64,000 nucleotides of DNA from Paenibacillus oenotherae (lineage in GTDB: Bacteria; Bacillota; Bacilli; Paenibacillales; Paenibacillaceae), in NCBI RefSeq assembly GCF_019443105.1, contig NZ_JAHZIJ010000001.1, forward strand, positions 558,001-622,000. Reading direction: 5' to 3'. Position 1 is the first letter of the stretch, and every line of letters starts with the position of its first letter. The notes under the pieces were generated by a model. The model saw only the letters and a list, made by a program, of their open reading frames with translations. It was not told where the DNA came from and did no database searches. Shown piece after piece: positions 42,782 through 53,049 of the stretch. A program made the translations under genes and the position numbers.

Positions 42782-43609
42782 TCAAGCAACCCACGCAATC
42801 CATTGTTTTCGAAGCGAGAAGAGCAGCAGCCCTCCCGCAATAATTTTGACGAACAGCTGAATCTGCAGCCATGCCTGCTCGGTTACAAAGACAGCGGAAT
42901 ACAATTCAGGCATAAACCAGATACATGCACCTGCTACGAACAGAATTGCCGATACCGGACGCGACCAGCGGTGGAAAAACCAGCTGCACCAGCCGAACAC
43001 GAAGGACGCCGGAAGCCAGTAGAGCTGCACCTCGTACCATGCCGGAGATTCCGTATTGTTGGACAGAAGCCAGGCATAGACAAGAAAGGAAGCGAGCCAG
43101 CCGCTCAGATGAAGCAGCGGTATGCGCAGGCCAATGCCGACTGCAATCCAGAAGAGGGAACAGAAGGCGAGCAGCCCTGCCTTCCAGCCCCAGCCGTCCA
43201 GCGCGTGAAGCTGAAGCATATACATCCCTAATCCAAGCATAAGAAGCATCGCAGTACCGATCAATCCGAGTCCCATCGCTTCATTCTTGCTTCGATTACG
43301 CTGCCCGATCAAGAGCAGGGTGAACACGCTCGAAGCCGTTACGCCAATTTGCAATAGCGGATGAAAAACGTTAAAATAAAGTGCAATGAAACAAATCAAG
43401 GAAAATATGCCAAATGTAACAATCCACTGTTTCCACGATGCATGCTTAACAACTTGTACCGCTCTGCCAGCCACTGTCGTAGGTGTCCGTTCCTCATTCT
43501 CTTCCAGATACAAATTCAGAAGAAAATCACAATATTGGTCAGGAAGCAGCTTGCTTCTTTGCCAATGCTCGATTTCTTTCACAATCACTTTTCTGCGTTC
43601 TTGATCCAT
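42782..43609 (-). CDS. Multi-spanning membrane protein between sigA and trmK
   Basis: A 275 aa protein: a short charged N-terminal cytoplasmic helix region (MDQERRKVIVKEIEHWQRSKLLPDQYCDFLLNLYLEEN, residues 1-38) then about eight hydrophobic segments. The N-terminal helix pattern with W..KLL...Y..FLLNLY is common in DUF2157-like proteins. No function is known. It follows the sigA terminator and is almost contiguous with trmK (stop and start one base apart), so trmK-yqfO expression probably depends on its promoter. Confidence 0.8.
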   Translation of the reverse strand: MDQERRKVIVKEIEHWQRSKLLPDQYCDFLLNLYLEENEERTPTTVAGRAVQVVKHASWKQWIVTFGIFSLICFIALYFNVFHPLLQIGVTASSVFTLLLIGQRNRSKNEAMGLGLIGTAMLLMLGLGMYMLQLHALDGWGWKAGLLAFCSLFWIAVGIGLRIPLLHLSGWLASFLVYAWLLSNNTESPAWYEVQLYWLPASFVFGWCSWFFHRWSRPVSAILFVAGACIWFMPELYSAVFVTEQAWLQIQLFVKIIAGGLLLFSLRKQWIAWVA

Positions 43610-43651
43610 GTCGGCTGTTCGTTCCTTTCGCCGGCGATTTTCCGATCTTTG

Positions 43652-43684
43652 AAAAAAGACCTTGCTGCCGAGGCAGAAAGGTCC
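43652..43684 (-). terminator. Intrinsic terminator of the dnaG-sigA operon
   Basis: GACCTTTCTGCC pairs with GGCAGCAAGGTC (43659-43683), followed on the minus strand by six T residues, immediately after the sigA stop. Confidence 0.88.
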
Positions 43685-43690
43685 GTATGT

Positions 43691-44815
43691 TTATTCGAGA
43701 AAATCCTTCAACCGCTTGCTTCGGCTCGGATGGCGCAGCTTGCGAAGCGCTTTGGCTTCGATCTGACGAATACGCTCGCGCGTAACGCCGAACACCTTGC
43801 CTACTTCCTCCAACGTCCGAGTGCGACCGTCATCCAATCCGAAACGAAGGCGAAGCACGTTCTCCTCACGCTCGGTCAGCGTATCGAGCACATCCTCCAA
43901 CTGCTCCTTGAGCAGCTCGTAAGCGGCGGCGTCAGCTGGCGCAAGCGCCTCCTGATCCTCGATAAAATCGCCAAGATGCGAATCGTCCTCTTCCCCGATC
44001 GGAGTCTCCAGCGATACCGGCTCCTGCGCGATCTTCATGATTTCCCGCACTTTTTCCGTACTCAGATCCATCTCTGCCGCAATTTCTTCCGGACTTGGCT
44101 CACGGCCCAGCTCCTGCAGCAGCTGACGCGATACTCTGACCAGCTTGTTAATGGTTTCCACCATATGTACCGGAATCCGAATGGTCCGGGCTTGGTCAGC
44201 AATTGCACGCGTAATTGCCTGTCTGATCCACCAGGTTGCATAGGTACTGAACTTAAAGCCCTTGGTGAAGTCGAACTTCTCAACCGCTTTAATAAGACCC
44301 ATATTACCTTCCTGAATGAGATCCAGAAACAGCATGCCGCGGCCGACGTAACGCTTGGCTATACTTACGACGAGACGCAAGTTCGCTTCCGCCAGTCTGC
44401 GCTTCGCTTCTTCATCACCATGCTCAATCCGTTTCGCAAGCTCGATCTCATCATCCGCGGACAACAGCGGTACACGTCCGATTTCCTTCAGGTACATTCT
44501 GACGGGATCGTTAATCTTAATGCCTGGCGGGAGCGCCAAATCATCATCAAAGCTGAACTCATCATGCTCGCGCTCTTGATCTTCCCCTCTTGTAATAGGG
44601 TGATCGTCATTCTCATTCACAACTTCAATGCCAATCTCATCAAGCTGCTCAAAAAACTCATCGATTTGTTCCGGATCCTGGTCGAAAGGCGAGAGCTTCT
44701 CCATAATCTCTTTGTACGTTAAGGAGGATCTTTTCTTGCCATGCTCAATCAGCTGTTCTTTAACAAGCTCCAGCTTCTGTTCGGTATCCAGTTCAGTATG
44801 TTGATCATTCGCCAT
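43691..44815 (-). CDS. sigA: Primary RNA polymerase sigma factor SigA (RpoD)
   Basis: Vegetative sigma factor of 374 aa, the B. subtilis size. The acidic region 1.1 spans the N-terminal 100 residues, region 1.2 begins [15 protein letters not shown], region 2 has [40 protein letters not shown], region 3 [19 protein letters not shown], and region 4.2 the helix-turn-helix [34 protein letters not shown] precedes the start. It follows dnaG by 18 bp, the ancient dnaG-rpoD macromolecular synthesis operon. Confidence 0.98.
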   Translation of the reverse strand: MANDQHTELDTEQKLELVKEQLIEHGKKRSSLTYKEIMEKLSPFDQDPEQIDEFFEQLDEIGIEVVNENDDHPITRGEDQEREHDEFSFDDDLALPPGIKINDPVRMYLKEIGRVPLLSADDEIELAKRIEHGDEEAKRRLAEANLRLVVSIAKRYVGRGMLFLDLIQEGNMGLIKAVEKFDFTKGFKFSTYATWWIRQAITRAIADQARTIRIPVHMVETINKLVRVSRQLLQELGREPSPEEIAAEMDLSTEKVREIMKIAQEPVSLETPIGEEDDSHLGDFIEDQEALAPADAAAYELLKEQLEDVLDTLTEREENVLRLRFGLDDGRTRTLEEVGKVFGVTRERIRQIEAKALRKLRHPSRSKRLKDFLE

Positions 44816-44833
44816 ATTCCGACTCCCTCCTCC

Positions 44834-46687
44834 CTAGAAACGATCATCCTGCTGTCCTTTAAGCTGTCTATCTAGGGCTATAATCTCACTTGCAATTTGT
44901 GCCGCCAACAACATGTCGCCGGAACGTTCCGCCCGCACCATCTCTTCTTTCTTCTGCTCGATTTCGCGGAATCTCGGCACTTTAAGAATTTCTTTTATAT
45001 AATCTTCAAGCAGATGCTCGTCGAATGGAAACTCATCATCCATCATAAGGATCGATGCCGTTGCCCGTTCGAGACGATCATCCTGAAGCGATGCGATAAA
45101 CCGGCTAACATCCGGATCATAGCCTTGCGCATAGAAAGCATATAAGTAAGCAGCCAGCGCCGCGTGCTCCTCCACATTAAAAGCATCCCCAAGCTTCTCA
45201 TGCACCGCGCTCGCCGTCTCCGCATCCTGCAGCATTCGCGCAAGCAGTCTGCGCTCCGCAACTTGATATGCCGGCAATATAGGCGGCATATTGGACGTAC
45301 GACGGTTTTCATTTCTACCATTATTCCACGAATTGTCGTTATTATCCCTTTGCGGTTTCATTTTTTGCAGCTGCTGCCAATGTTTGAAGCAGTCCTGCTT
45401 TAATGACTCCAAGGATATATCGACCTCACGGGACAATTGTTTGAGATAAAACTCCCGCTCGGTTGGAGATTCCAACCTGGCAATGATGCCGACCGCTTCG
45501 AGCGAATAGTTTTTCCGTCCCTCTTCTTCTAGGAGTATATGGTTTTTCCTAGCATATAGTAGCTTAAATTTTGTTACAGAAACGGGATGCTCGATAATCT
45601 CCCTAATGAAGACATGCTCGCCGTTGGCTGCGATAAACTCATCCGGGTCCATTCCTTTGGGCAGCATCGCCACCTGCACCTTCAATCCGACACGCTCCAG
45701 AAGCGGAATCGTCTTGAGCACGGCTGCTTGTCCGGCATCATCCCCGTCATAGCAGATAATCGCCTCTTCTACATTCCGCTGGAGAATGGCCGCATGATCT
45801 TCGGTTAGTGCTGTACCCATTGAGGCAACGCCGTTATGTACGCCGGCGCTCCAGGATTTGATAACGTCCATGTATCCTTCAAACAATACAACACGCCGAG
45901 TTTTGCGCATGAGTGCTCTTGATTGATGGAAGTTGTACAGAATCCCGCTCTTGTTGAATAACGTTGTCTCGGGCGAGTTCAAATATTTGGGCTGTCCTTC
46001 TCCCAGCATTCTGCCGGCAAAAGCAATCACTTTTCCCTCCCGACTCCATATCGGAAACATGATGCGGTTGCGGAAACGATCCAGATAGCCGCTGCCGTCT
46101 CCTTTGGCAATGAATAATCCGCCCTTTTCCATAAGCGCTTGGCTGAATTGCCTCTTCTCAAGAAAACGGACCAATGTATCCCACTCAGGAGGCGCATAGC
46201 CGATCATAAATTGATCAATCTGCTTGTCGCTGACTCCACGGGAACGAAGATATTCCAGCGCCGGCTGCCCGTGAGTCGTATTCATAAGCAAGTAATTGTA
46301 CAGCTTCGCAGTAAGCTCGTGCGCTTCAATCAAATGTGCGCGCTCACTATCCTCCGCCGTTTCCTGCCTGCTGCCACCGCTTCCGGCCCATGTAACAGGA
46401 ATGCCTGCTTCCTCAGCCATAGTCCGCACCGCTTCAGGAAATGAAAATCCCTCGATCTCCTCCATGAACTTGATGGAGTTGCCGCCTTTGCCGCACCCGT
46501 AGCAGTAGAAGATCCCCTTCTCCGGCGTCACTGTGAAGGACGGCGTCTTCTCCGAGTGAAACGGACATAGGCCCTTCATATATTTCCCGTGTTTCGAGAG
46601 GTGAACGTACTTCCCTACCGTATCCACGATATCATGCTGTCTGAGTACTGCCTCTATGATGGAATCTGGTATTTTATTGTAAGCCAT
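44834..46687 (-). CDS. dnaG: DNA primase DnaG
   Basis: Makes RNA primers at replication forks. The 617 aa protein starts with the CHC2-type zinc domain (GLCPFHSEKTPSFTV and FYCYGCGKGGNSIKF, residues 35-75), followed by the RNA polymerase TOPRIM core (VVLFEGYMDVIKSW and AIICYDGDDAGQAA with the acidic metal residues), a linker rich in Asn and Arg (about residues 440-470), and the C-terminal DnaB-binding helical domain. Translation is coupled with sigA (18 bp gap) and the upstream yqxD gene ends 41 bp before it. Confidence 0.97.
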   Translation of the reverse strand: MAYNKIPDSIIEAVLRQHDIVDTVGKYVHLSKHGKYMKGLCPFHSEKTPSFTVTPEKGIFYCYGCGKGGNSIKFMEEIEGFSFPEAVRTMAEEAGIPVTWAGSGGSRQETAEDSERAHLIEAHELTAKLYNYLLMNTTHGQPALEYLRSRGVSDKQIDQFMIGYAPPEWDTLVRFLEKRQFSQALMEKGGLFIAKGDGSGYLDRFRNRIMFPIWSREGKVIAFAGRMLGEGQPKYLNSPETTLFNKSGILYNFHQSRALMRKTRRVVLFEGYMDVIKSWSAGVHNGVASMGTALTEDHAAILQRNVEEAIICYDGDDAGQAAVLKTIPLLERVGLKVQVAMLPKGMDPDEFIAANGEHVFIREIIEHPVSVTKFKLLYARKNHILLEEEGRKNYSLEAVGIIARLESPTEREFYLKQLSREVDISLESLKQDCFKHWQQLQKMKPQRDNNDNSWNNGRNENRRTSNMPPILPAYQVAERRLLARMLQDAETASAVHEKLGDAFNVEEHAALAAYLYAFYAQGYDPDVSRFIASLQDDRLERATASILMMDDEFPFDEHLLEDYIKEILKVPRFREIEQKKEEMVRAERSGDMLLAAQIASEIIALDRQLKGQQDDRF

Positions 46688-46728
46688 ACACCTTCACCTT
46701 CATCCTGAATGACACGTATAACTATTCG

Positions 46729-47196
46729 CTACCGTTCATCATTCTCCTGCCGATTGCGCAAAACTTTTGTCAGCTTTTGCTGAAATTGCTCGCGATCCTC
46801 GTCTGTCATTGCTCTGGGGCCCTTCGCTCTGCCACCGCTTCGCCTCAGTTTGGCAAGCTCATGGCGCCTTGCCATCAGAAAATCAATATTCCCGTCATCA
46901 TACTGCTGCCCCCTTGGCGATAAAGCAATCGCCCCCTTGGCAAGCACGATCGTAGCCAAGCCGAAGTCCTGAGTCACGACAATGTCCCCCCGTGCCACAT
47001 GGTTGGAAATGTAGAGATCAACCGATTGATCGCTTCGGTCAACCTGCACGATTCGCACACCTGTCTCCGGTTCAAGACGGTGATCATAGGATGCGACCAT
47101 CAGTACAGGCACGGCAAATTGGCGTGCTGTTTCGACAATTTGCCGTTTCACCGGGCAAGCATCGGCATCCACTACGATTGTAGGAATTGTTGTCAC
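46729..47196 (-). CDS. yqxD: YaiI/YqxD (DUF188) family protein
   Basis: A 155 aa protein of the UPF0178/DUF188 family, whose PIN-like fold has an acidic centre (VVDADACPVKR at the N-terminus, VQVDRSDQSVDLYISNHVARGDIVVTQDFGLATIVLAKGA). The position upstream of dnaG matches B. subtilis yqxD. Nuclease-type activity is inferred from fold only. The ATG at 47196 has no strong Shine-Dalgarno. Confidence 0.93.
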   Translation of the reverse strand: MTTIPTIVVDADACPVKRQIVETARQFAVPVLMVASYDHRLEPETGVRIVQVDRSDQSVDLYISNHVARGDIVVTQDFGLATIVLAKGAIALSPRGQQYDDGNIDFLMARRHELAKLRRSGGRAKGPRAMTDEDREQFQQKLTKVLRNRQENDER

Positions 47197-47298
47197 GATT
47201 ATGCATCACCGCATCTTCCGCTAAAGTACCGTACTATTATATACGGCAAATTACGAAAAAATCCTGCTTCATGCATGCCGTTAGCCGATCTGCGGCAG

Positions 47299-48120
47299 TC
47301 ACTTTGACTGAATGCATTCCAGGATGAGACTTGCCGTTTCTTCAACCGCCCGGTGCGAAACGTCAATGACAACACAACCGATCCGCTTCATAACTTCTGC
47401 GGCGTAGGCCAGCTCACGTTCGATTCGGGCCGTTGTTGCGTATGCGGCGCTGTTAGGCAGACCGAGCGCCTTCAGCCGTTCCTTGCGAATGATATTCAAA
47501 TAATGCACATCAATCGTAAGTCCGATTACTTTTTCCATCGGGATGCTGAACAATTCCTTCGGCGGCTCCAGCTCCGGCATCAGCGGAACATTCGCAACCT
47601 TGAATTTCTTATGGGCAAGGTACATCGACAGCGGTGTTTTGGATGTTCGGGAGACGCCTACCAGCACGATATCGGCTTTGAGAATTCCCGTCGTGTCGCG
47701 CATATCATCGTATTTGACCGCAAATTCTACTGCCTCCACTTTACGGAAGTAATCCTCATCAAGAACATGATTCAGTCCAGGCTCTTGCCGGGATTTGCGG
47801 CTGGTCCGATTCTCAAGACTGCTCACCAGTTGGCCCAGCAGGTCGATCGCCGTTACACCGTGCTGCTCCGCAATCCGATGCAGCCCATCGCGCAGATGTG
47901 GAATAACAAGCGTATACAGAATGATCGCATTGTTCTCCTTTGCCTGAATAACGACGCGCTCAAGCGTGCCTTCATCATGGATAAACGCCGCTCTGCGAAT
48001 ATCGGCATTGATAGGATGGAACTGCGCGACCGCTGCACGGACAACAAGCTCACCTGTATCACCAGCAGAATCGGACACGACATAAATAATGACCTCAGGC
48101 TTTACATCGGCTGCCATCAT
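47299..48120 (-). CDS. yqfL: Pyruvate, phosphate dikinase regulatory protein (YqfL)
   Basis: Bifunctional ADP-dependent serine/threonine kinase and Pi-dependent phosphorylase of the DUF299 family that switches pyruvate phosphate (or water) dikinase. The 273 aa protein has the N-terminal VVSDSAGDTGELVVRAAVAQF, and the family P-loop GVSRTSKTPLSMYLA near residue 155. KVANVPLMPELEPP and IGLTIDVHYLNIIRKERL support the family. AAGGAGGACGAT precedes two adjacent ATG codons at 48120 and 48117; either may start. In B. subtilis it neighbours ccpN (absent here) and glyS. No dikinase gene is seen in the window. Confidence 0.94.
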   Translation of the reverse strand: MMAADVKPEVIIYVVSDSAGDTGELVVRAAVAQFHPINADIRRAAFIHDEGTLERVVIQAKENNAIILYTLVIPHLRDGLHRIAEQHGVTAIDLLGQLVSSLENRTSRKSRQEPGLNHVLDEDYFRKVEAVEFAVKYDDMRDTTGILKADIVLVGVSRTSKTPLSMYLAHKKFKVANVPLMPELEPPKELFSIPMEKVIGLTIDVHYLNIIRKERLKALGLPNSAAYATTARIERELAYAAEVMKRIGCVVIDVSHRAVEETASLILECIQSK

Positions 48121-48231
48121 ATCGTCCTCCTTGAAAGTTTGGCCGGTGCAACATATCCCGCCGGAGGAGCCTCATACAAAGCCGTCAGCAATTGCCGGCC
48201 GCTGGCAGCTCCCCCATATCGCGATTAGGTT

Positions 48232-50313
48232 TTACCAAACAAGCTTGGAAAAGTCGGCTGTCTCATTGATTCCCTCGGCAATAACCGCTAGCGTCGCCAG
48301 CCTGTTGTTCCGGACGGCCTCGTCCTCAGCCATAACCATAACATGGTCGAAATAGCTGTTGATGACATCCTTCAAGCTTGCCAGCTTGGCGATTGCCGCT
48401 GCAGCGTTGCGAGTTTGGATCGCTTCCGCAATTTCGCCCTTGACCGATAGCCATGCCTCATACAGCGCCTTCTCCGTATCATCCGCAAACAATGCAGGCA
48501 CTACTTCTTTAGACGATGCTTTCGCCGCAAGGTTGCATACACGAGTCAATGCATCCACTACCGTCTTAAATTCGTCACGGCGTTCTCCTGCAGCTGCGGC
48601 TGTCAGAGCTGCCGCACGATCGATCGTTTGGCCTAGATCATTGTATCCGCATGCCATTACTGCATCGATGACATCGTAACGAATGCCTTGCTCCGTCAGA
48701 ACGTTCTTCACGCGCAAACCGAAAAATTCATACAGCTCCTTACGAATTTCGTCCGCTCCGCGTTTCATTGTTCGCGCAGCATGGACATCAATTGCCAATC
48801 CGAACAGGACATTCAGCGGCAGCTTCAGCTCATGAGACAGAATAATCTGCACAATGCCAGCAGCCTGACGGCGGAGCGCATAAGGATCTTGCGAGCCTGT
48901 CGGAATAATGCCAATTGAGAAGCAGCCTGCTATCGTATCGATCTTGTCCGCAAGGCTTACAATTGCACCCGTCAATGAAGCAGGCGAACGATCTCCGGCA
49001 AACCGCGGCTGATAATGCTCATTGATGGCTTGCGCTACTGCTTCCCGTTCTCCAGCCTTGCGCGCATAATCCTCGCCCATAATGCCTTGCAGCTCAGGAA
49101 ATTCGTACACCATCTGGGTGACAAGATCGAACTTGCATATCGCTGCCGTTCTTGCAACATCTTCAGCAGTTTGCGAATCAGCACTTAGCGTTTCGGACAG
49201 CTTTACCGCAATGGCGTGCATCCGGCGAACCTTATCGGCCACTGTTCCAAGCTCTTCATGATAGACAATGTTCTCAAGCTTCGCGAGCGCATCGCCAATA
49301 ACAAGCTTCTGATCTTCCGCGTAGAAAAACTTCGCATCGGAGAGCCGTGCGCGCAGCACCTTCTCATTCCCTTTTGCAACACCCTCGATAAAGTCGCGAT
49401 TGCCGTTGCGCACAGTAACGAAGAATGGAAGCAGCTTGCCGGACTCGTCAAGCACCGGGAAATAACGCTGATGCTCCCTCATCGAGGTGATCAGCACCTC
49501 CTGCGGGATGCTGAGGAAAGAAGGATCGAATTTGCCGAACAGCACGCTTGGATATTCGACAAGGAACAGCACCTCCTCCAGCAAATCTTCCTTCACGGCA
49601 ATTTGCCAGCCCTGCTCGGCTGCCAGCGCGCCAATTCCGTCAACAATCAGACCTTCACGCTCAGCAACATCGACAATAACATGCTGGGCGCGCAGCTGTT
49701 CCACATATTGAGACGGACTCGCAACGATTGTCTCACTGCCAAGAAAGCGGTGGCCGCGCGAGACATTGCCTCCCTTGACACCGGTAATCTCAAGCGGAAT
49801 AATGTCTTCTCCGAACAACGCCACCAGCCAGCGAATAGGACGGACGAACCGGAACTCATGACTTCCCCAGCGCATGTTCTTAGGGAATGACATCGACGCT
49901 ATTAGCGTTGTCAGACCTTCCGGCAGCACATCGCTTGTCACTGTGCCGATGCTGCTTTTATTCGCGTATATATACTCAACCCCGCCCAGCTCTTTAAAGT
50001 AGAACGAATCCGGCTCGACACCTTGGCTTCTTGCAAAGCCGAGCGCTGCCTTGCTCCAGTTGCCTTGCTCGTCTTGGGCGATTTTGCGGGATGGCCCCTT
50101 TACTTCCTCATTCACATCAGCCTGCTTCTCTTCCACATTGCGTATGAGAACCGCAATCCGGCGCGGCGTTCCGAATGCCTCCACCTCTCCGTGTCCGATC
50201 CGTGCCGACTCCAGCCATTTGACCGTCTTCTCCTTCAACTGGTTCATCGCACCACGGACGAAGCGTGCAGGAACCTCTTCAAGACCGATCTCAAGCAATA
50301 AATCTTTAGCCAT
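48232..50313 (-). CDS. glyS: Glycine--tRNA ligase beta subunit
   Basis: Beta chain (693 aa) of the alpha2beta2 bacterial glycyl-tRNA synthetase; binds tRNA and supports aminoacylation. N-terminal signature [15 protein letters not shown], then [25 protein letters not shown], the family segment [32 protein letters not shown] and [27 protein letters not shown], and a C-terminal DALR-type tRNA-binding domain. It overlaps glyQ by 8 bp, so both chains are translationally coupled and share the upstream T-box control. Confidence 0.97.
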   Translation of the reverse strand: MAKDLLLEIGLEEVPARFVRGAMNQLKEKTVKWLESARIGHGEVEAFGTPRRIAVLIRNVEEKQADVNEEVKGPSRKIAQDEQGNWSKAALGFARSQGVEPDSFYFKELGGVEYIYANKSSIGTVTSDVLPEGLTTLIASMSFPKNMRWGSHEFRFVRPIRWLVALFGEDIIPLEITGVKGGNVSRGHRFLGSETIVASPSQYVEQLRAQHVIVDVAEREGLIVDGIGALAAEQGWQIAVKEDLLEEVLFLVEYPSVLFGKFDPSFLSIPQEVLITSMREHQRYFPVLDESGKLLPFFVTVRNGNRDFIEGVAKGNEKVLRARLSDAKFFYAEDQKLVIGDALAKLENIVYHEELGTVADKVRRMHAIAVKLSETLSADSQTAEDVARTAAICKFDLVTQMVYEFPELQGIMGEDYARKAGEREAVAQAINEHYQPRFAGDRSPASLTGAIVSLADKIDTIAGCFSIGIIPTGSQDPYALRRQAAGIVQIILSHELKLPLNVLFGLAIDVHAARTMKRGADEIRKELYEFFGLRVKNVLTEQGIRYDVIDAVMACGYNDLGQTIDRAAALTAAAAGERRDEFKTVVDALTRVCNLAAKASSKEVVPALFADDTEKALYEAWLSVKGEIAEAIQTRNAAAAIAKLASLKDVINSYFDHVMVMAEDEAVRNNRLATLAVIAEGINETADFSKLVW

Positions 50314-51193
50314 TTGCGTTCACTCCTTTCTTCAGCAGCGGGAAGCCGAGACGCTCGCGCTCCTCCAAATAAGTGGCCGCACAAGCACGGGCCAAATTGC
50401 GCACGCGCATAATGTATCCCGTACGCTCCGTCACACTGATCGCACCGCGCGCGTCCAGCAGATTAAACGTATGCGAGCATTTCAGCACATAGTCATAAGC
50501 CGGGAATACCAGCTTCTCCTCCATCGTCTTCTTCGCTTCTGCCTCATACATATTGAACAGCGAGAACAGCATCGCGACATCCGAGGTTTCAAACGTATAT
50601 TTGGAATGCTCATATTCCGGCTGCAGGAAGACGTCTCCGTAAGTGACTCCTTCCACCCATTCCAGATCGAACACATTCTCCTTGTCTTGAATATAAGACG
50701 CCAGACGCTCCATGCCGTACGTAATCTCAACAGCTACAGGATTCGCATCAATGCCGCCAACCTGCTGGAAATACGTAAACTGCGTAATTTCCATGCCATC
50801 AAGCCACACTTCCCAGCCAAGTCCCCATGCGCCGAGCGTCGGTGATTCCCAGTTATCCTCAACAAACCGGATATCATGCTGCAGCGGATCGATTCCAAGT
50901 CTGCTCAAGCTCTCCAGATACAGCTCCTGAATGTTGTCCGGCGACGGCTTCAGAATAACCTGAAACTGATGATGCTGATACAGCCGGTTAGGGTTCTCTC
51001 CGTATCTTCCGTCCGCAGGGCGGCGGGAAGGCTCCACGTAAGCAACATTCCATGGCTCCGGACCAATAGTCCGCAGGAATGTCATCGGATTCATCGTTCC
51101 AGCACCCTTCTCAACATCATAGGGCTGAACGAGAATGCAATTCTGCTCCGCCCAAAACTGCTGCAATGTCAAAATCATGCCTTGAAAATTCAT
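50306..51193 (-). CDS. glyQ: Glycine--tRNA ligase alpha subunit
   Basis: Catalytic alpha chain (295 aa) of glycyl-tRNA synthetase. Class II motifs appear as [24 protein letters not shown] at the N-terminus, [76 protein letters not shown], and [18 protein letters not shown] lies upstream of the ATG. It is the first gene after the T-box leader; the beta subunit gene overlaps its end. Confidence 0.98.
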   Translation of the reverse strand: MNFQGMILTLQQFWAEQNCILVQPYDVEKGAGTMNPMTFLRTIGPEPWNVAYVEPSRRPADGRYGENPNRLYQHHQFQVILKPSPDNIQELYLESLSRLGIDPLQHDIRFVEDNWESPTLGAWGLGWEVWLDGMEITQFTYFQQVGGIDANPVAVEITYGMERLASYIQDKENVFDLEWVEGVTYGDVFLQPEYEHSKYTFETSDVAMLFSLFNMYEAEAKKTMEEKLVFPAYDYVLKCSHTFNLLDARGAISVTERTGYIMRVRNLARACAATYLEERERLGFPLLKKGVNANG

Positions 51194-51256
51194 TTCACGC
51201 GTCTCTCCTTATTGTTCAAATGTTGACGCACATGGGACAGCCGTCTATGACGATAT

Positions 51257-51504
51257 CAAAAAAGCTCCCGCCCACTACGTCTGAATAACAGACATAGGGA
51301 CGAGAGCTGATCTCCCGCGGTTCCACCCTACTTGGCTTCCGACCACACACTTGGCGTGATGAAGAAACCCGCTTTCTACAAATCTGCAAACTCCGGAGCG
51401 CCTTTCATCAGGTCCGTCCATCCGGGCTCCCACCGCCCCCGGCTCGCTAATACTGCTCTGACCGCAACCGATTACTTTCTCCATCATCGTTCAATATACA
51501 TTGA
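51257..51504 (-). promoter_or_regulatory. Glycine T-box leader for glyQ-glyS
   Basis: On the minus strand the T-box AGGGTGGAACCGCG (complement at 51316-51329) precedes a terminator (GAGCT...AGCTC arms with TTTTTT at 51258-51263), and a long stem I lies upstream (about 51330-51490). A GGC glycine codon in AAAGGCGC near 51401 is the candidate specifier. Uncharged tRNA-Gly binding would stabilise the antiterminator and let RNA polymerase continue into glyQ. Confidence 0.95.
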
Positions 51505-51510
51505 TAATTT

Positions 51511-51539
51511 ATCATATCCAATAGGGTCTGACTTGTCAA
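51511..51539 (-). promoter_or_regulatory. Promoter of the glyQ-glyS T-box transcript
   Basis: Perfect TTGACA (complement of 51534-51539), 17 bp spacer, then TATGAT (complement of 51511-51516), ending 7 bases before the leader start. Confidence 0.88.
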
Positions 51540-51552
51540 CACCAGCCGTTAC

Positions 51553-52974
51553 TTATGAGGTGGCGGCTTTGATTTCCTTGCTCTTCAACTGAACCTCATC
51601 GGCATGGAAAGCCTCGGCAAAGGCAAGCTTGCGGCGGTGCTTGCGCCAACGGAAGAAGCAAAGTATGCCGCGTATATACTCATCGAGAATCATACCGACA
51701 TAGATGCCGTACAGCCCCCATTCCAGACCGATCCCGAGTGTAAAAGATAGGCCAACAGCGACAATCCACATGCTTGCCAGCGCAATCACCATCACATAAC
51801 GGCCGTCGCCAATCGCCATAAGCGATTGCCCGAGCGCCATATTGAGCATTTTGCCTGGCTGAAGCGCGAGATTCAACCACAGCAGGGCCACCACCATCTC
51901 AATGATCCATTCATCCTTCGTAAAGGTAGAGATGATCGGACTGCGGAATACGATAAGCAGCAGCGTATTCGCAAGCACGATAAGAATACCGAAGCCCAGC
52001 ACGCGATAAGCGCTGAAGTACGCCTCCTTATGCCTGCCCGCTCCATATAAGTGGGCGATCCGGATTTGCACCGCGAGCGCAAGCGACCAGCCGAACAGGA
52101 ACGCGAATGATTCCATCGTATTCATGTATGTGCGCGCTGCCAGCGGCAGTGCCCCCATGGAAGCAACGATGCTGAAGATGACGACCTGCGAGATCGTCCA
52201 GGAAGCGCCATTGATGCTCAGCGGCCAGCCGATCTTGACGATCTCCTTCAGCAGCTTGCGGTTAAAGGCTGCGAATTCACGCACGGCAATAGGCGTCCCG
52301 AATGACTGGCGGAACATCCAATATTGAAAAAGCAGCGCTACAAAGCGGCTGATTACGGTCGATACCGCAATACCGAACAGCCCCCACTTCGGAAACCCGA
52401 ATGCGCCGAATATGAACGCATAATTGAGAATCACATGCAGCACATTCATTCCTATTGAAATGTACATCGGCGAGCGGGTATCGCCTGTACTGCGCACCGC
52501 AGAGCTTAGCGACAAATTAAGTGCAAGCAGAATAATACCCCCGCCAACAATGGACAAGTATGTATAGGACATTTCCTTCAAATTATCAGGCACCTGCAGA
52601 ATAGCGGCAAACGTATGCGAGGAGGTTGCAAGCAGAATACTAACCCCGATACCGATAACAGCTGTCAATGAAACCGACATGACACCGATTGTTCGCGCCT
52701 CTCCAGCCTTTCCCGAGCCCAGCTTCTGCGATATAAGAATGCCGGCCCCTCCGCATACAAGCGAAAATAAAATAACGACCGCATTAAAAAACTGATTGGC
52801 AATTCCTACGACCGCCACTGCATCATTGGAAATGCGGCTTACCATTAGTGTATCCGCAGTACCAAGCATAAATTGCAGCATCATCTCAATCATAATGGGC
52901 CAGGTAAGCGCCCAGATAGCAGGCGTCTTCTGTTCCAGATCTTCTCGTTGTATATTCCCTTTTGCCATGACCAT
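51553..52974 (-). CDS. MATE-family efflux transporter
   Basis: A 473 aa membrane protein with twelve hydrophobic segments in two similar halves (DTLMVSRISNDAVAVVGIANQFFNAV and LPLAARTYMNTMESFAFLFGWSLALAVQIRIAHLYGAG). The first half has the family motif GGAGILISQKLGSGKAGEART after the second helix. MATE proteins export cationic drugs or metabolites using Na+ or H+. It is transcribed from between recO and the glyQ leader; in B. subtilis those are closer together, so this gene looks inserted. Start MVMAKGNIQRED; the second Met is also possible. Confidence 0.93.
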   Translation of the reverse strand: MVMAKGNIQREDLEQKTPAIWALTWPIMIEMMLQFMLGTADTLMVSRISNDAVAVVGIANQFFNAVVILFSLVCGGAGILISQKLGSGKAGEARTIGVMSVSLTAVIGIGVSILLATSSHTFAAILQVPDNLKEMSYTYLSIVGGGIILLALNLSLSSAVRSTGDTRSPMYISIGMNVLHVILNYAFIFGAFGFPKWGLFGIAVSTVISRFVALLFQYWMFRQSFGTPIAVREFAAFNRKLLKEIVKIGWPLSINGASWTISQVVIFSIVASMGALPLAARTYMNTMESFAFLFGWSLALAVQIRIAHLYGAGRHKEAYFSAYRVLGFGILIVLANTLLLIVFRSPIISTFTKDEWIIEMVVALLWLNLALQPGKMLNMALGQSLMAIGDGRYVMVIALASMWIVAVGLSFTLGIGLEWGLYGIYVGMILDEYIRGILCFFRWRKHRRKLAFAEAFHADEVQLKSKEIKAATS

Positions 52975-53049
52975 TCAACCCGCCCTTCCACTATGAACGA
53001 ACTGATTGTATGCTCTCCATAGGGAAAGGTCAACGTCCTAAATATAGCC

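Noticed and set aside
51275-51592. Frames across the glycine T-box
   Set aside because: The region is a T-box leader with promoter and terminator; the frames have no ribosome sites.
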